Shown: piece after piece, positions 1 through 5,550 of the stretch
Position numbering within the stretch: the first letter of the stretch is position 1
How the letters are laid out: the number at the start of each line of letters is the position of its first letter
Assembly: GCA_017394925.1 (NCBI GenBank)
Contig: JAFPWQ010000120.1
Coordinates: 1-7,820, forward strand
Source: Synergistaceae bacterium
GTDB taxonomy: Bacteria > Synergistota > Synergistia > Synergistales > Aminobacteriaceae
Direction: 5' to 3'
Length of the DNA stretch: 7,820 bases
Notes under the pieces: generated by a model
Databases searched by the model: none
Told to the model about the DNA's origin: nothing
The model's input: only the letters and a program-made list of their open reading frames with translations
Program-made: the position numbers and the translations under genes

Positions 1-1112
1 ATGCATTATTTGCCTCAAGTCTTGAGAATTCATCACGAATATCATCGCCGTATTCAAATATCAAGGCTGAATTAAAACGCAAAGCAGAAGGGATTGAGCT
101 TGTATTTTCACCGACGGGAATAACTAAGGCCGAAAAATTAGTTTTGTCATCACCAAGACGAATCGCGTTTGAATTCTTTTATCCCTCAAGTGTAAATATC
201 GTTCAGGTTGTCCCATCAACAAATCAGCCTCCGAAAACTGCACCTGCTCCCGTTATCGCTAAAGCACCAGAGCCTGCGAAGCATGCAGCACCAGCAAAGC
301 CTTCAGTGCCGAAAAAGCCTGACCCCATAATTAATATCAACGGTCAGGATATGACATCACAGGCAACAAGACAGCAGACTACGATTATCATTCCGACAAC
401 ACCGAATGTTCCCAGTACCAGAAAAAATATTGCGGCAGGACGAAAAACCGTAGTCATTGATGCAGGGCATGGAGGCAAAGACCCGGGCGCATCTGATAAC
501 GGAGTAACAGAAAAGAATGTTAATCTCGCAATAGCACTTGAACTTGAACGCGAATTATTAGCACTCGGCTACAATGTCGTGATGACCAGACGCACGGACG
601 TATATCTCAAACTTCAGGAACGCACAGATATTGCAAATGAAGTGAACGCAGATTTATTCGTGAGTGTTCATGTAAACGCACTGCCGTCAAAAAAATCTAC
701 AACAGGAATCGAAGTTTACATCATGGCCCTTCCGACTGATAAAGATGCAATGAATCTTGCTAAAGTCGAAAACAGAGAATATGTTGAAGGCAAGGGCATG
801 GATACCGCGAACGTTGACAGAAGGACAGAGATGTTATTGCGGATACTCGGAGACATGCAGCAGAATAATAAAATTTCAGAGAGTACAGACTTTGCGGCGG
901 CACTCTATAATTCGGGCGTGAGAAACGGACTCCCAATGAGAAGAGTTGCACAGGCACCTTTCTTTGTTCTCAGGGGTGCAGGAATGCCGGCGGTCTTAAT
1001 CGAAGTCGGATTTGTTACGAATGCAAACGAAGCAATGCAGCTCACACAGAAAGCATATCAGAATAAAATTGCTCATGCTATGGCACTGGGCATATCAGGT
1101 TATATTAACTAA
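1..1112 (+). CDS. N-acetylmuramoyl-L-alanine amidase (AMIN + amidase_3), 5'-truncated
   Basis: This is a zinc amidase that cleaves the bond between N-acetylmuramic acid and the L-Ala of the peptidoglycan stem, normally in the periplasm during cell separation or wall turnover. The frame is open from base 3 to the stop at 1110-1112, so the start and any signal peptide lie upstream. A start at TTG 144 would cut through a domain and has no ribosome-binding site. Bases 3 to about 205 look like the end of an AMIN domain (GIELVFSPTGITKAEKL, then RRIAFEFF), which targets amidases to the wall. A Pro/Ala/Lys-rich linker follows at about 213-328. The amidase_3 domain spans about 445-1109. Its zinc ligands are visible as His in DAGHGG (468), Glu in TEKNVN (510) and His in SVHVNA (669), and the catalytic Glu is in IEVGF (1002). 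All are intact, so the enzyme should be active. It is the first gene seen of the string, and its stop overlaps the next gene's ribosome-binding site. Similar enzymes are called AmiA/B/C, but I do not assign a symbol. Confidence 0.93.
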   Translation, partial: ALFASSLENSSRISSPYSNIKAELKRKAEGIELVFSPTGITKAEKLVLSSPRRIAFEFFYPSSVNIVQVVPSTNQPPKTAPAPVIAKAPEPAKHAAPAKPSVPKKPDPIININGQDMTSQATRQQTTIIIPTTPNVPSTRKNIAAGRKTVVIDAGHGGKDPGASDNGVTEKNVNLAIALELERELLALGYNVVMTRRTDVYLKLQERTDIANEVNADLFVSVHVNALPSKKSTTGIEVYIMALPTDKDAMNLAKVENREYVEGKGMDTANVDRRTEMLLRILGDMQQNNKISESTDFAAALYNSGVRNGLPMRRVAQAPFFVLRGAGMPAVLIEVGFVTNANEAMQLTQKAYQNKIAHAMALGISGYIN

Positions 1113-1127
1113 GGGGGAATTTCAGAA

Positions 1128-1940
1128 TTGCCGGTAAGAAGAGTAAGAAGCGTATCATCATCAGCATCATCAACATCATCAACGGAAACACCTTCAGTAA
1201 TAAGTGAACGTGAACAGAGAGTGAGAGTTCCGACTCACAGAAGAAGGCAGGCACGTCAGGAAGCAATGAGAAGACAGCCTGCAAGACAGAGAGCAAATTA
1301 CGAAGAAGATTATGATGATAACAAGCCTACGCCGTTATTATTCAAGATATTAATGTGCATTGGGTTAATATTATTATTTTTCGTGTCTGGTTATCTTGGA
1401 GCATCATGGATAGTTGATTTCTTCAGCAAGAAATTACTGCTCAAACCCGAAGACAGAATCGAGAATCAGGAAGACTTATCGCGTTTTCAGGATTCAGAAC
1501 ATCAGAGAGTAACTCAGGACGCATTGAGAGCCAGTGAAGGAGTTCCGCAGGTCGTGATTAATCTTTATCATGTTCGGGATGATTCGATTGCAGAGACACA
1601 GAAAAATTTTATTTCCCGCACTCCTGAAGATAACATCAGGGATGCACTAACTGAATTATTATCACTTAGCGAAGTTCCGAATGCAGAGAAAATAAAACTG
1701 CTTCACGTATTCAGAGATGACGACACAGCATTTCTTGATATGTCGGGGCAGTTTATCCCGGCACTTGATGCAATGGGACAGCGTAAGAGTCAGTTATTAC
1801 TCACAGGGATCGTAAGAACGTTACAGGAAAATTTTTCGCCTGTTTCACAAGTACGATTCCTGATTGATTCAAAGCCTCCTAAATCAGGGGGAACGGTTGA
1901 ACTTGGCCGTGTGTGGAGGATGCCTAAGAAAACATCATGA
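1128..1940 (+). CDS. Membrane-anchored GerMN-domain protein
   Basis: This 270-residue protein is predicted to have one membrane helix. Residues 1-65 are basic and disordered, with a Ser/Thr run at 8-19 and many Arg. A hydrophobic segment at about 69-96 (LLFKILMCIGLILLFFVSGY) is the anchor. The region from about 138 to 263 matches the GerMN pattern: TPEDNIRDALTELL, then KIKLLHVF, then FLDMSGQF, and near the end VRFLIDSKPP. The family is named from the spore germination protein GerM, but it is widespread in non-sporulating bacteria beside cell-wall amidases, so a role in envelope remodelling is likely. The basic N-terminus suggests a cytoplasmic tail with the GerMN domain outside. The start is TTG 1128, placed 10 nt after AAGGGGG at 1111-1117, which overlaps the amidase stop. 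No in-frame ATG gives a sensible N-terminus. The stop overlaps the next ATG in an ATGA arrangement. The exact biochemical function is unknown. Confidence 0.82.
   Translation: MPVRRVRSVSSSASSTSSTETPSVISEREQRVRVPTHRRRQARQEAMRRQPARQRANYEEDYDDNKPTPLLFKILMCIGLILLFFVSGYLGASWIVDFFSKKLLLKPEDRIENQEDLSRFQDSEHQRVTQDALRASEGVPQVVINLYHVRDDSIAETQKNFISRTPEDNIRDALTELLSLSEVPNAEKIKLLHVFRDDDTAFLDMSGQFIPALDAMGQRKSQLLLTGIVRTLQENFSPVSQVRFLIDSKPPKSGGTVELGRVWRMPKKTS
1158..1184 (+). repeat. 9-nt tandem repeat in the GerMN gene
   Basis: Three copies of TCATCAnCn (TCATCAGCA, TCATCAACA, TCATCAACG) lie in frame and are preceded by another TCA at 1155. They encode the Ser-Ser-Ala/Thr run at residues 11-19 in the disordered cytoplasmic tail. 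This is simple sequence and could change length by slippage in steps of whole codons. Confidence 0.75.
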
Positions 1941-2527
1941 TATTCGATAAATTAATTATAGCTACAGGGAACGCAGGAAAGTATAAAGAGTTCACGCAGA
2001 TAATACGTTCATGTTCAGATGAATTTGCGAATGAAATTATTTTTGCTCCTGAGATTGCAAGTATGATTGTCGATGAGACCGGCAAAAGTTATTCTGAGAA
2101 TGCAATGTTAAAGGCTAAAGCATGGTCAGAAAAATCCGGGCTTCCCTGTCTTGCTGACGACAGCGGTCTTGAAGTTAAAGCTCTTGACGGTGCACCGGGT
2201 TTGTATTCAGCAAGAATCATTCAGGGCAATGACGATAATAAAATTTCATGGCTTCTTCATGAACTCGCAAATGAATCAAATCGTAATGCAAGATTCGCAG
2301 CTTCACTCGCGCTTTCTGTCCCGGATGAATATATGCTCATCACTGAAGGCCATTGTTACGGGACAATCGCAGATTCACCCAACGGCATTAATGGATTCGG
2401 CTATGATCCTGTATTCATTCCTGACGGTTACAAAAAGACATTCGCAGAGTTATCATCTTCAATCAAGAATCAAATCTCGCACAGAGCAGACGCATTCAGA
2501 AAAATAATTTCATTCCTCAAGAAATAA
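1937..2527 (+). CDS. rdgB: XTP/dITP diphosphatase (non-canonical purine NTP pyrophosphatase)
   Basis: This is a cytosolic house-cleaning enzyme of the Ham1/RdgB family. It hydrolyses dITP, ITP and XTP to the monophosphate plus pyrophosphate, which keeps deaminated purines out of DNA and RNA. All the family signatures are present in the 196-residue product: ATGNAGK at 9-15 (phosphate binding), SYSENAMLKA at 51-60, LADDSGLEV at 72-80 (the metal-binding acidic pair D74-D75), GAPGLYSAR at 85-93, GFGYDPVF at 153-160 (base recognition), and the closing K-N-Q-I-S-H-R-A at 177-184. The length is typical of the family. The ATG overlaps the GerMN stop by 4 nt, which implies translational coupling. In relatives an RNase PH gene (rph) often lies next to or is fused with rdgB. 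None is seen here. The following methyltransferase gene is in the same frame, three sense codons past the stop. Confidence 0.96.
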   Translation: MIFDKLIIATGNAGKYKEFTQIIRSCSDEFANEIIFAPEIASMIVDETGKSYSENAMLKAKAWSEKSGLPCLADDSGLEVKALDGAPGLYSARIIQGNDDNKISWLLHELANESNRNARFAASLALSVPDEYMLITEGHCYGTIADSPNGINGFGYDPVFIPDGYKKTFAELSSSIKNQISHRADAFRKIISFLKK

Positions 2528-2536
2528 AATAAAATC

Positions 2537-3262
2537 ATGTGTGAAAATTCTACATGTGATGAATTTTTCGGCGGCAAATTAAAACTCCTTCAGCCTTTAA
2601 CAGGTCCGCGTGTCAATCTCGATACTATATTATTAGCCTCATGGGTAAAACTTCGTTCACGTGATTCAAAAATAATAGAAGCAGGCTGTGCATCAGGTGC
2701 AATAGCTTTAATACTGGCCATGAAATTCGGCGCAAAGATTCATGTTACTGGGCTTGATATTCAGAGTGAATTAATTGAACTTGCAGAACGTAACGCAGAT
2801 ATTAACGCAATAAATAATATTTCATTCATAAACGGAGATTTGCGCGACAAAAATTTATTCCCACGTGAAATATTTGATGTTCTTGTGATTAATCCTCCGT
2901 ATGAATCGCTTTCACGCGGAAGACTGAGCAGTAATTCATCACGTTCAACGGCGAGGCTTGAATTGTCCTGTACGGTTGATGATGCCGGCGAATTTGCATT
3001 CCGTGTGCTTAAGAGCAACGGCAGAATGTTTGCGGTCTTCAGCAGTGAAAGATTAGACGTGTTCATGAATGCTATGACCTCACATAAAATCATTCCCAAG
3101 AGAATCAGATTCGTATATCCCAAAATGAATTATAATTCAGGAATATTTTTATCCGAGTGTGTAAAAAACGGCGGCGAGGGATTAAATATACTTCCGCCTC
3201 TGATAGTCAGAGATGAAAATAATAATTACACTCAGGAATTACTGAAGTCATATGATATATAA
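2537..3262 (+). CDS. TrmN6-like SAM-dependent N6-adenine methyltransferase
   Basis: This 241-residue class I methyltransferase resembles the tRNA1(Val) (adenine-37-N6) methyltransferase group (COG4123, YfiC/TrmN6). The N-terminus has the group's opening, GGKLKLLQPLTGPRVNLDTILLA, seen at residues 12-34. The SAM-binding motif I is EAGCASGAIAL at 48-58, a variant of the common acidic-x-G-x-G-x-G pattern. The acidic residue that binds the SAM ribose is probably D74 in GLDIQ. The catalytic NPPY motif at 119-122 shows that the target is an exocyclic amine, most likely adenine N6 of an RNA. The last 100 residues contain a less conserved fold end. The start at ATG 2537 keeps the family N-terminus. 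No clear ribosome-binding site precedes it (only an A-rich stretch), so it may depend on ribosomes finishing rdgB 9 nt upstream. The substrate tRNA cannot be read from the sequence, so no symbol is given. Confidence 0.85.
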   Translation: MCENSTCDEFFGGKLKLLQPLTGPRVNLDTILLASWVKLRSRDSKIIEAGCASGAIALILAMKFGAKIHVTGLDIQSELIELAERNADINAINNISFINGDLRDKNLFPREIFDVLVINPPYESLSRGRLSSNSSRSTARLELSCTVDDAGEFAFRVLKSNGRMFAVFSSERLDVFMNAMTSHKIIPKRIRFVYPKMNYNSGIFLSECVKNGGEGLNILPPLIVRDENNNYTQELLKSYDI

Positions 3263-3282
3263 GGAGGAAAGATGAAAACTTG
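3261..3282 (+). promoter_or_regulatory. Ribosome-binding site with competing ATG and TTG starts
   Basis: AAGGAGG (3261-3267) overlaps the end of the methyltransferase gene. ATG 3272 is 4 nt away and opens a 12-codon ORF that ends at 3310. TTG 3280 is 12 nt away and opens the phosphoesterase. A ribosome can use only one of them per binding event. The out-of-frame ATG could act as a decoy that lowers phosphoesterase output, or the sequence could contain a small indel. The first is inference and the second cannot be excluded. Confidence 0.5.
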
Positions 3283-4356
3283 TCGAAATTACTGTTACTT
3301 TCAGCTGTGATTCAGTATTTTATTTACGGAAGATTAAAATTATCGGGAGTCCATAAATCAATTATTATTGCGTTTGTATGCTGGGGATTATTCTGGCTTA
3401 TCACGGGTCATATTGCGGGATATGATTTTCATTCGCCATTCATTGAAATTTTTCCCGGACGCTGGGCTGAAATTCTGCGTGCTCTTTCAATGACGTGGGC
3501 AATCATCACGATATTATTATTCTTTTCGTTTCTTGCAGTAGACTTTCTTGCATGGCTGACGGGAATTAAAATGCGTAAAATATTATGCTCAGTCATACTT
3601 GCATTCATTGGAACTGTATATTGTCTTTGCGAGGCATATTTTGTTACAGCAAGGCATGTAGTAATCCCGACAAAAAAACTTCCTGAAGGCATGAATCGAA
3701 TCAGAATTGCGTTTTTATCTGACGTACATATAGGCGGACTTTCGACATATGCACACATTAAGCGCGTAGCTAATCTCGTGAATGAATCAGAACCTGATAT
3801 GTTATTGCTCGGCGGAGATATTATTGACGGCAAAATATTGCCTTACCGAGAACGTGAACTTGCTTTGCTTAAAGACATGGCCGGGAAAATGCGTTACGGT
3901 GCATTTGCTGTAAACGGCAATCATGAATACTATCACTTATTCGATGAAGATGTTGAACAGATCATACGGGACTGCGGATATAAACTCTTAATCTTTGAAC
4001 GCGCAGAAGCTGCCGAAATCGTGATTATCGGACTTGATGATGCTTTTTACGGCTGGTTATCTCCGTATCTTAAGCCTGATGATAAGAATAAATTTGTGCT
4101 AGTGCTTAAACATCGTCCCGGACTGCCGTTTGATTCAGAAGGCAAGTTTGACTTAATGCTTGCAGGTCATACTCACGGCGGACAGTTCTGGCCTCTGGGA
4201 TATTTTAAGAGCATGTCCCAGCACAGCACGCAGGGATTATCGCGCAAGTCAGGCGGATATGTATACGTCAGCAATGGAGCAGGTTTCAACGGAACTCCGA
4301 TGAGACTGTTTGCGCCTCCTGAAGTTACGATTATAGACATAGTGAGAGAGTCATAA
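3280..4356 (+). CDS. Membrane-anchored metallophosphoesterase (YkuE/YaeI-like)
   Basis: This 358-residue calcineurin-like phosphoesterase has four predicted membrane segments at the N-terminus (about 3-17, 27-46, 67-94 and 99-122) followed by a soluble catalytic domain. The five metal-site blocks are intact: D148-x-H150 in LSDVHIG, G-G-D180, N214-H215 in GNHEYY, H278 in KHRPG, and H297-x-H299 in AGHTHGGQF. These bind two metal ions and hydrolyse phosphoesters. Relatives act on membrane-linked substrates such as UDP-diacylglucosamine-like or other lipid phosphates, but the substrate here is unknown. The start is odd. The strong AAGGAGG site at 3261-3267 lies only 4 nt before ATG 3272, which is in another frame and reaches a stop after 12 codons, and 12 nt before TTG 3280, which is in frame. 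There is an in-frame stop at 3259, so TTG 3280 is the only usual start for the N-terminal helix. The stop overlaps the rsmI ATG by one base. Confidence 0.88.
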   Translation: MSKLLLLSAVIQYFIYGRLKLSGVHKSIIIAFVCWGLFWLITGHIAGYDFHSPFIEIFPGRWAEILRALSMTWAIITILLFFSFLAVDFLAWLTGIKMRKILCSVILAFIGTVYCLCEAYFVTARHVVIPTKKLPEGMNRIRIAFLSDVHIGGLSTYAHIKRVANLVNESEPDMLLLGGDIIDGKILPYRERELALLKDMAGKMRYGAFAVNGNHEYYHLFDEDVEQIIRDCGYKLLIFERAEAAEIVIIGLDDAFYGWLSPYLKPDDKNKFVLVLKHRPGLPFDSEGKFDLMLAGHTHGGQFWPLGYFKSMSQHSTQGLSRKSGGYVYVSNGAGFNGTPMRLFAPPEVTIIDIVRES

Positions 4357-5165
4357 TGCCTTTAGCACTTGTGCCGACTCCGATCGGCAATCTCGAAGAC
4401 ATAACGCTTAGGGCATTACGTGTATTGCGTGAGGCCGATATTATTGCGTGCGAGGACACGAGGACATCTGGAATATTATTGCGTCATTATGATATAACGG
4501 ACAAGAAATTAATCTCGTTTCATGTTCACAATGAGAATGAGAGAGTGAATTATCTGCTTTCAGATTTGCGCGAAGGAAAACGAATCGCAGTTATATCTGA
4601 TGCAGGTACACCGGGGATTTCTGATCCAGGATGGATATTGCTTAAACGTGCGTTAGACGAGGAACTTGATTGTGATGTTCTGCCGGGACCTTCAGCCGTG
4701 ATTCCTGCAGTCCTGTTATCCGGGTTAAATCCACAGCCGTTTATGTTCATTGGATTCCCTCCTGAAAAACATAATGAGAGAATGAGACTCTTTGATTCAC
4801 TGAAAGGTTTAACATGTTCGTTATGTTTTTACGTTTCGCCTCACAAAGCAGATAAGCATATTGCAGACATGATTGATTCATTCGGGAACAGGAAAGCGGC
4901 ATTGATTCGTGAGATAAGCAAAGTCTTCCAGGAAAGTATACGCGATTCTCTTTCAGGAATATTAGCGCGCGTTACTGAAGGAGTGAAGGGTGAACTTGTT
5001 CTTGTTGTTGAAGGATGCAATGAAGAGATGCAGAATGATTCATGGAAGACAGAAGCAAAGAGAATGCTTGACGAAGGATTGAGCGTGAAAGATATTGTGA
5101 GTGCGATAAAAGAAAAATATAACGTTTCAGGAAATGAGATAAAGAGATATGTACTTAGTGTATAA
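4356..5165 (+). CDS. rsmI: 16S rRNA (cytidine-1402-2'-O)-methyltransferase
   Basis: RsmI uses SAM to methylate the 2'-O of C1402 in the ribosomal decoding centre, working with the base methylase RsmH to tune start-codon choice and fidelity. The 269-residue protein has the full set of tetrapyrrole-methylase-fold signatures: LVPTPIGNLEDITLRAL at 5-21, CEDTRTSGILL at 32-42, the strongly diagnostic SDAGTPGISDPG at 81-92, LPGPSA at 109-114, FIGFPP at 131-136, and KGELVLVVEG at 211-220. The C-terminal 240-269 segment (SVKDIVSAIKEKYNVSGNEI, 243-262) is the small helical tail found in full-length members. The ATG overlaps the preceding stop in a TAATG arrangement, so translation is probably coupled. 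It is the last gene of the string. Its stop is followed after 6 nt by a hairpin that terminates the opposing transcript. The plus-strand side of that hairpin lacks a good U-tract, so some readthrough into the next region is likely. Confidence 0.96.
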   Translation: MPLALVPTPIGNLEDITLRALRVLREADIIACEDTRTSGILLRHYDITDKKLISFHVHNENERVNYLLSDLREGKRIAVISDAGTPGISDPGWILLKRALDEELDCDVLPGPSAVIPAVLLSGLNPQPFMFIGFPPEKHNERMRLFDSLKGLTCSLCFYVSPHKADKHIADMIDSFGNRKAALIREISKVFQESIRDSLSGILARVTEGVKGELVLVVEGCNEEMQNDSWKTEAKRMLDEGLSVKDIVSAIKEKYNVSGNEIKRYVLSV

Positions 5166-5191
5166 TAAAAGCGTCCGGGAGAGGTCGGACG
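5162..5191 (-). terminator. Intrinsic terminator of the minus-strand small gene, convergent with rsmI
   Basis: Read on the minus strand, CGTCCG (5191-5186) and CGGACG (5177-5172) form a perfect 6-bp GC-rich stem around an 8-nt loop, followed by C-TTTTATTATA. This is a standard intrinsic terminator. On the plus strand the same stem is followed by TTCTAAAG, a poor U-tract, so it should stop rsmI transcription only weakly. Confidence 0.75.
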
Positions 5192-5200
5192 TTCTAAAGA

Positions 5201-5252
5201 TTACAGACTGCCCAAGATGGGGATGTGGAACCCACCTCAGGCAAATCTATAA
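5201..5252 (-). ncRNA. 52-nt hairpin in the 3' untranslated region of the minus-strand small gene
   Basis: In minus-strand RNA, 5252-5232 pairs with 5221-5201 around a 9-nt loop (UUCCACAUC). This makes a 21-bp stem with a single bulged U. Five pairs are G-U wobbles. In the plus-strand RNA the same positions become A-C mismatches, so the structure is good only in the minus-strand transcript. This is direct evidence that the minus strand is the functional RNA. It lies 13 nt after the small ORF's stop codon and ahead of the terminator. It could protect the mRNA from exonucleases or sequester another part of the transcript. I do not match it to a named RNA family. Confidence 0.65.
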
Positions 5253-5265
5253 AGACTAATCACCT

Positions 5266-5373
5266 TTAGCGGGTGAACCAATAACGAACGAGCCTTAAAA
5301 GAAGCTCAATGACTGTTGCGGAAGTTGCGATGATCTGCAGCAGTTTTATTATTCCGTCAAGCCATTCTCGCAC
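5266..5373 (-). CDS. Small hydrophobic peptide, possible type I toxin
   Basis: This is a 35-codon ORF starting with GTG at 5373 (MREWLDGIIKLLQ at the start), or 37 codons from ATG 5379. The Shine-Dalgarno AAAGGAGGTG at 5390-5381 is essentially perfect. GGAGG lies 9 nt before the GTG and only 3 nt before the ATG, so the GTG is preferred. The peptide has an acidic/aromatic N-terminus, a hydrophobic helix (IIKLLQIIATSATVIELLLR, residues 8-27 counted from GTG) with K and E facing residues, and a cationic aromatic tail with three Arg in its last nine residues (LVRYWFTR at the end). This fits a small single-helix or amphipathic membrane peptide. It is the general size and style of type I toxins and of phenol-soluble-modulin-like peptides, but I do not recognise the family. 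It stands alone and divergent from pnp, convergent with rsmI. A strong 3' hairpin and terminator follow it. No known function is claimed. Confidence 0.62.
   Translation of the reverse strand: MREWLDGIIKLLQIIATSATVIELLLRLVRYWFTR
5325..5352 (+). promoter_or_regulatory. Candidate antisense promoter inside the small ORF
   Basis: On the plus strand TTGCGA (5325-5330, four of six consensus bases) and TATTAT (5347-5352, five of six) are 16 nt apart. The start would be near 5359, inside the small ORF on the opposite strand. The resulting RNA would be complementary to the peptide's start codon and Shine-Dalgarno. This is pattern matching only. AT-rich hexamers of this quality also arise by chance. 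Confidence 0.33.
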
Positions 5374-5443
5374 TGGCATTCACCTCCTTTCATCTGAAAT
5401 AAATTCAGACTACTCAGGGGCGACCCCCGGCAGCCTCATTCAG

Positions 5444-5480
5444 GAAATTAATTCCAAATGCCTCTCCGTGAAATTAATTC
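5444..5480. repeat. Two direct repeats GAAATTAATTC, 26 bp apart
   Basis: GAAATTAATTC occurs at 5444-5454 and again at 5470-5480. Each copy contains the palindrome AATTAATT. A start-to-start spacing of 26 bp is about two and a half helical turns. The pair lies between the divergent small gene and pnp, next to the candidate minus-strand promoter. It could be an operator for a dimeric regulator, or chance in AT-rich sequence. Confidence 0.45.
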
Positions 5481-5487
5481 TATCATG
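5470..5487 (-). promoter_or_regulatory. Candidate extended -10 promoter of the small peptide gene
   Basis: On the minus strand TGATAGAAT (5487-5479) matches the extended -10 form TGnTATAAT with one mismatch in the hexamer. There is no good -35 element, as is common for extended -10 promoters. The start would be near 5472, giving a leader of about 100 nt before the Shine-Dalgarno and start codon. One copy of the repeated GAAATTAATTC block (5470-5480) sits on the predicted start site, so it could bind a regulator. Confidence 0.33.
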
Positions 5488-5511
5488 ACAAGTTAAAGAG
5501 CGTGATTTTTT
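5482..5511 (+). terminator. Candidate plus-strand intrinsic terminator upstream of pnp
   Basis: ATCATG (5482-5487) pairs with CGTGAT (5501-5506), with one G-U pair, around a 13-nt loop. It is followed by five more T residues (5507-5511). The stem is short and the loop is large, so the terminator would be modest. It would end a plus-strand antisense RNA or rsmI readthrough just ahead of pnp. It also overlaps the small gene's candidate promoter. Confidence 0.38.
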
Positions 5512-5550
5512 CTGTGTGTATGAGTAAAATATATCGCAATGAAAAACTCA

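Larger units (their letters stand above)
5359..5511 (+). ncRNA. Candidate antisense RNA (type I antitoxin-like)
   Basis: This predicted RNA of about 150 nt is bounded by the candidate promoter at 5325-5352 and the candidate terminator at 5482-5511. It would carry an exact complement of the small gene's Shine-Dalgarno (CACCTCCTTT at 5381-5390), start codon and leader, so it could block translation. It has no convincing ORF on this strand. The boundaries are inferred, and nothing but the promoter and terminator patterns supports expression. Confidence 0.33.

Noticed and set aside
1105..1296. Minus-strand ORF rich in Leu/Met opposite the GerMN gene
   Set aside because: Its LMM repeats are the reverse reading of the TCA serine-codon repeat. 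It has no ribosome-binding site and sits opposite a well-supported gene.
2151..2507. 118-codon plus-strand ORF inside rdgB
   Set aside because: It is a second frame of rdgB with no domain. The RdgB frame carries all the family motifs.
5217..5252. Plus-strand 11-codon ORF (MGMWNPPQANL)
   Set aside because: It has no ribosome-binding site and lies on the complement of the hairpin, so it is explained by that structure.
5166..5400. A structured plus-strand RNA (6S-like or riboswitch) after rsmI
   Set aside because: The main stem loses five pairs when read on the plus strand, and the terminator's U-tract is on the minus strand. The structure belongs to the minus-strand transcript.
5417..5427. 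GC-rich hairpin GGGG-CGA-CCCC as a terminator
   Set aside because: It is only 4 bp with a triloop and has no T-run on either strand.
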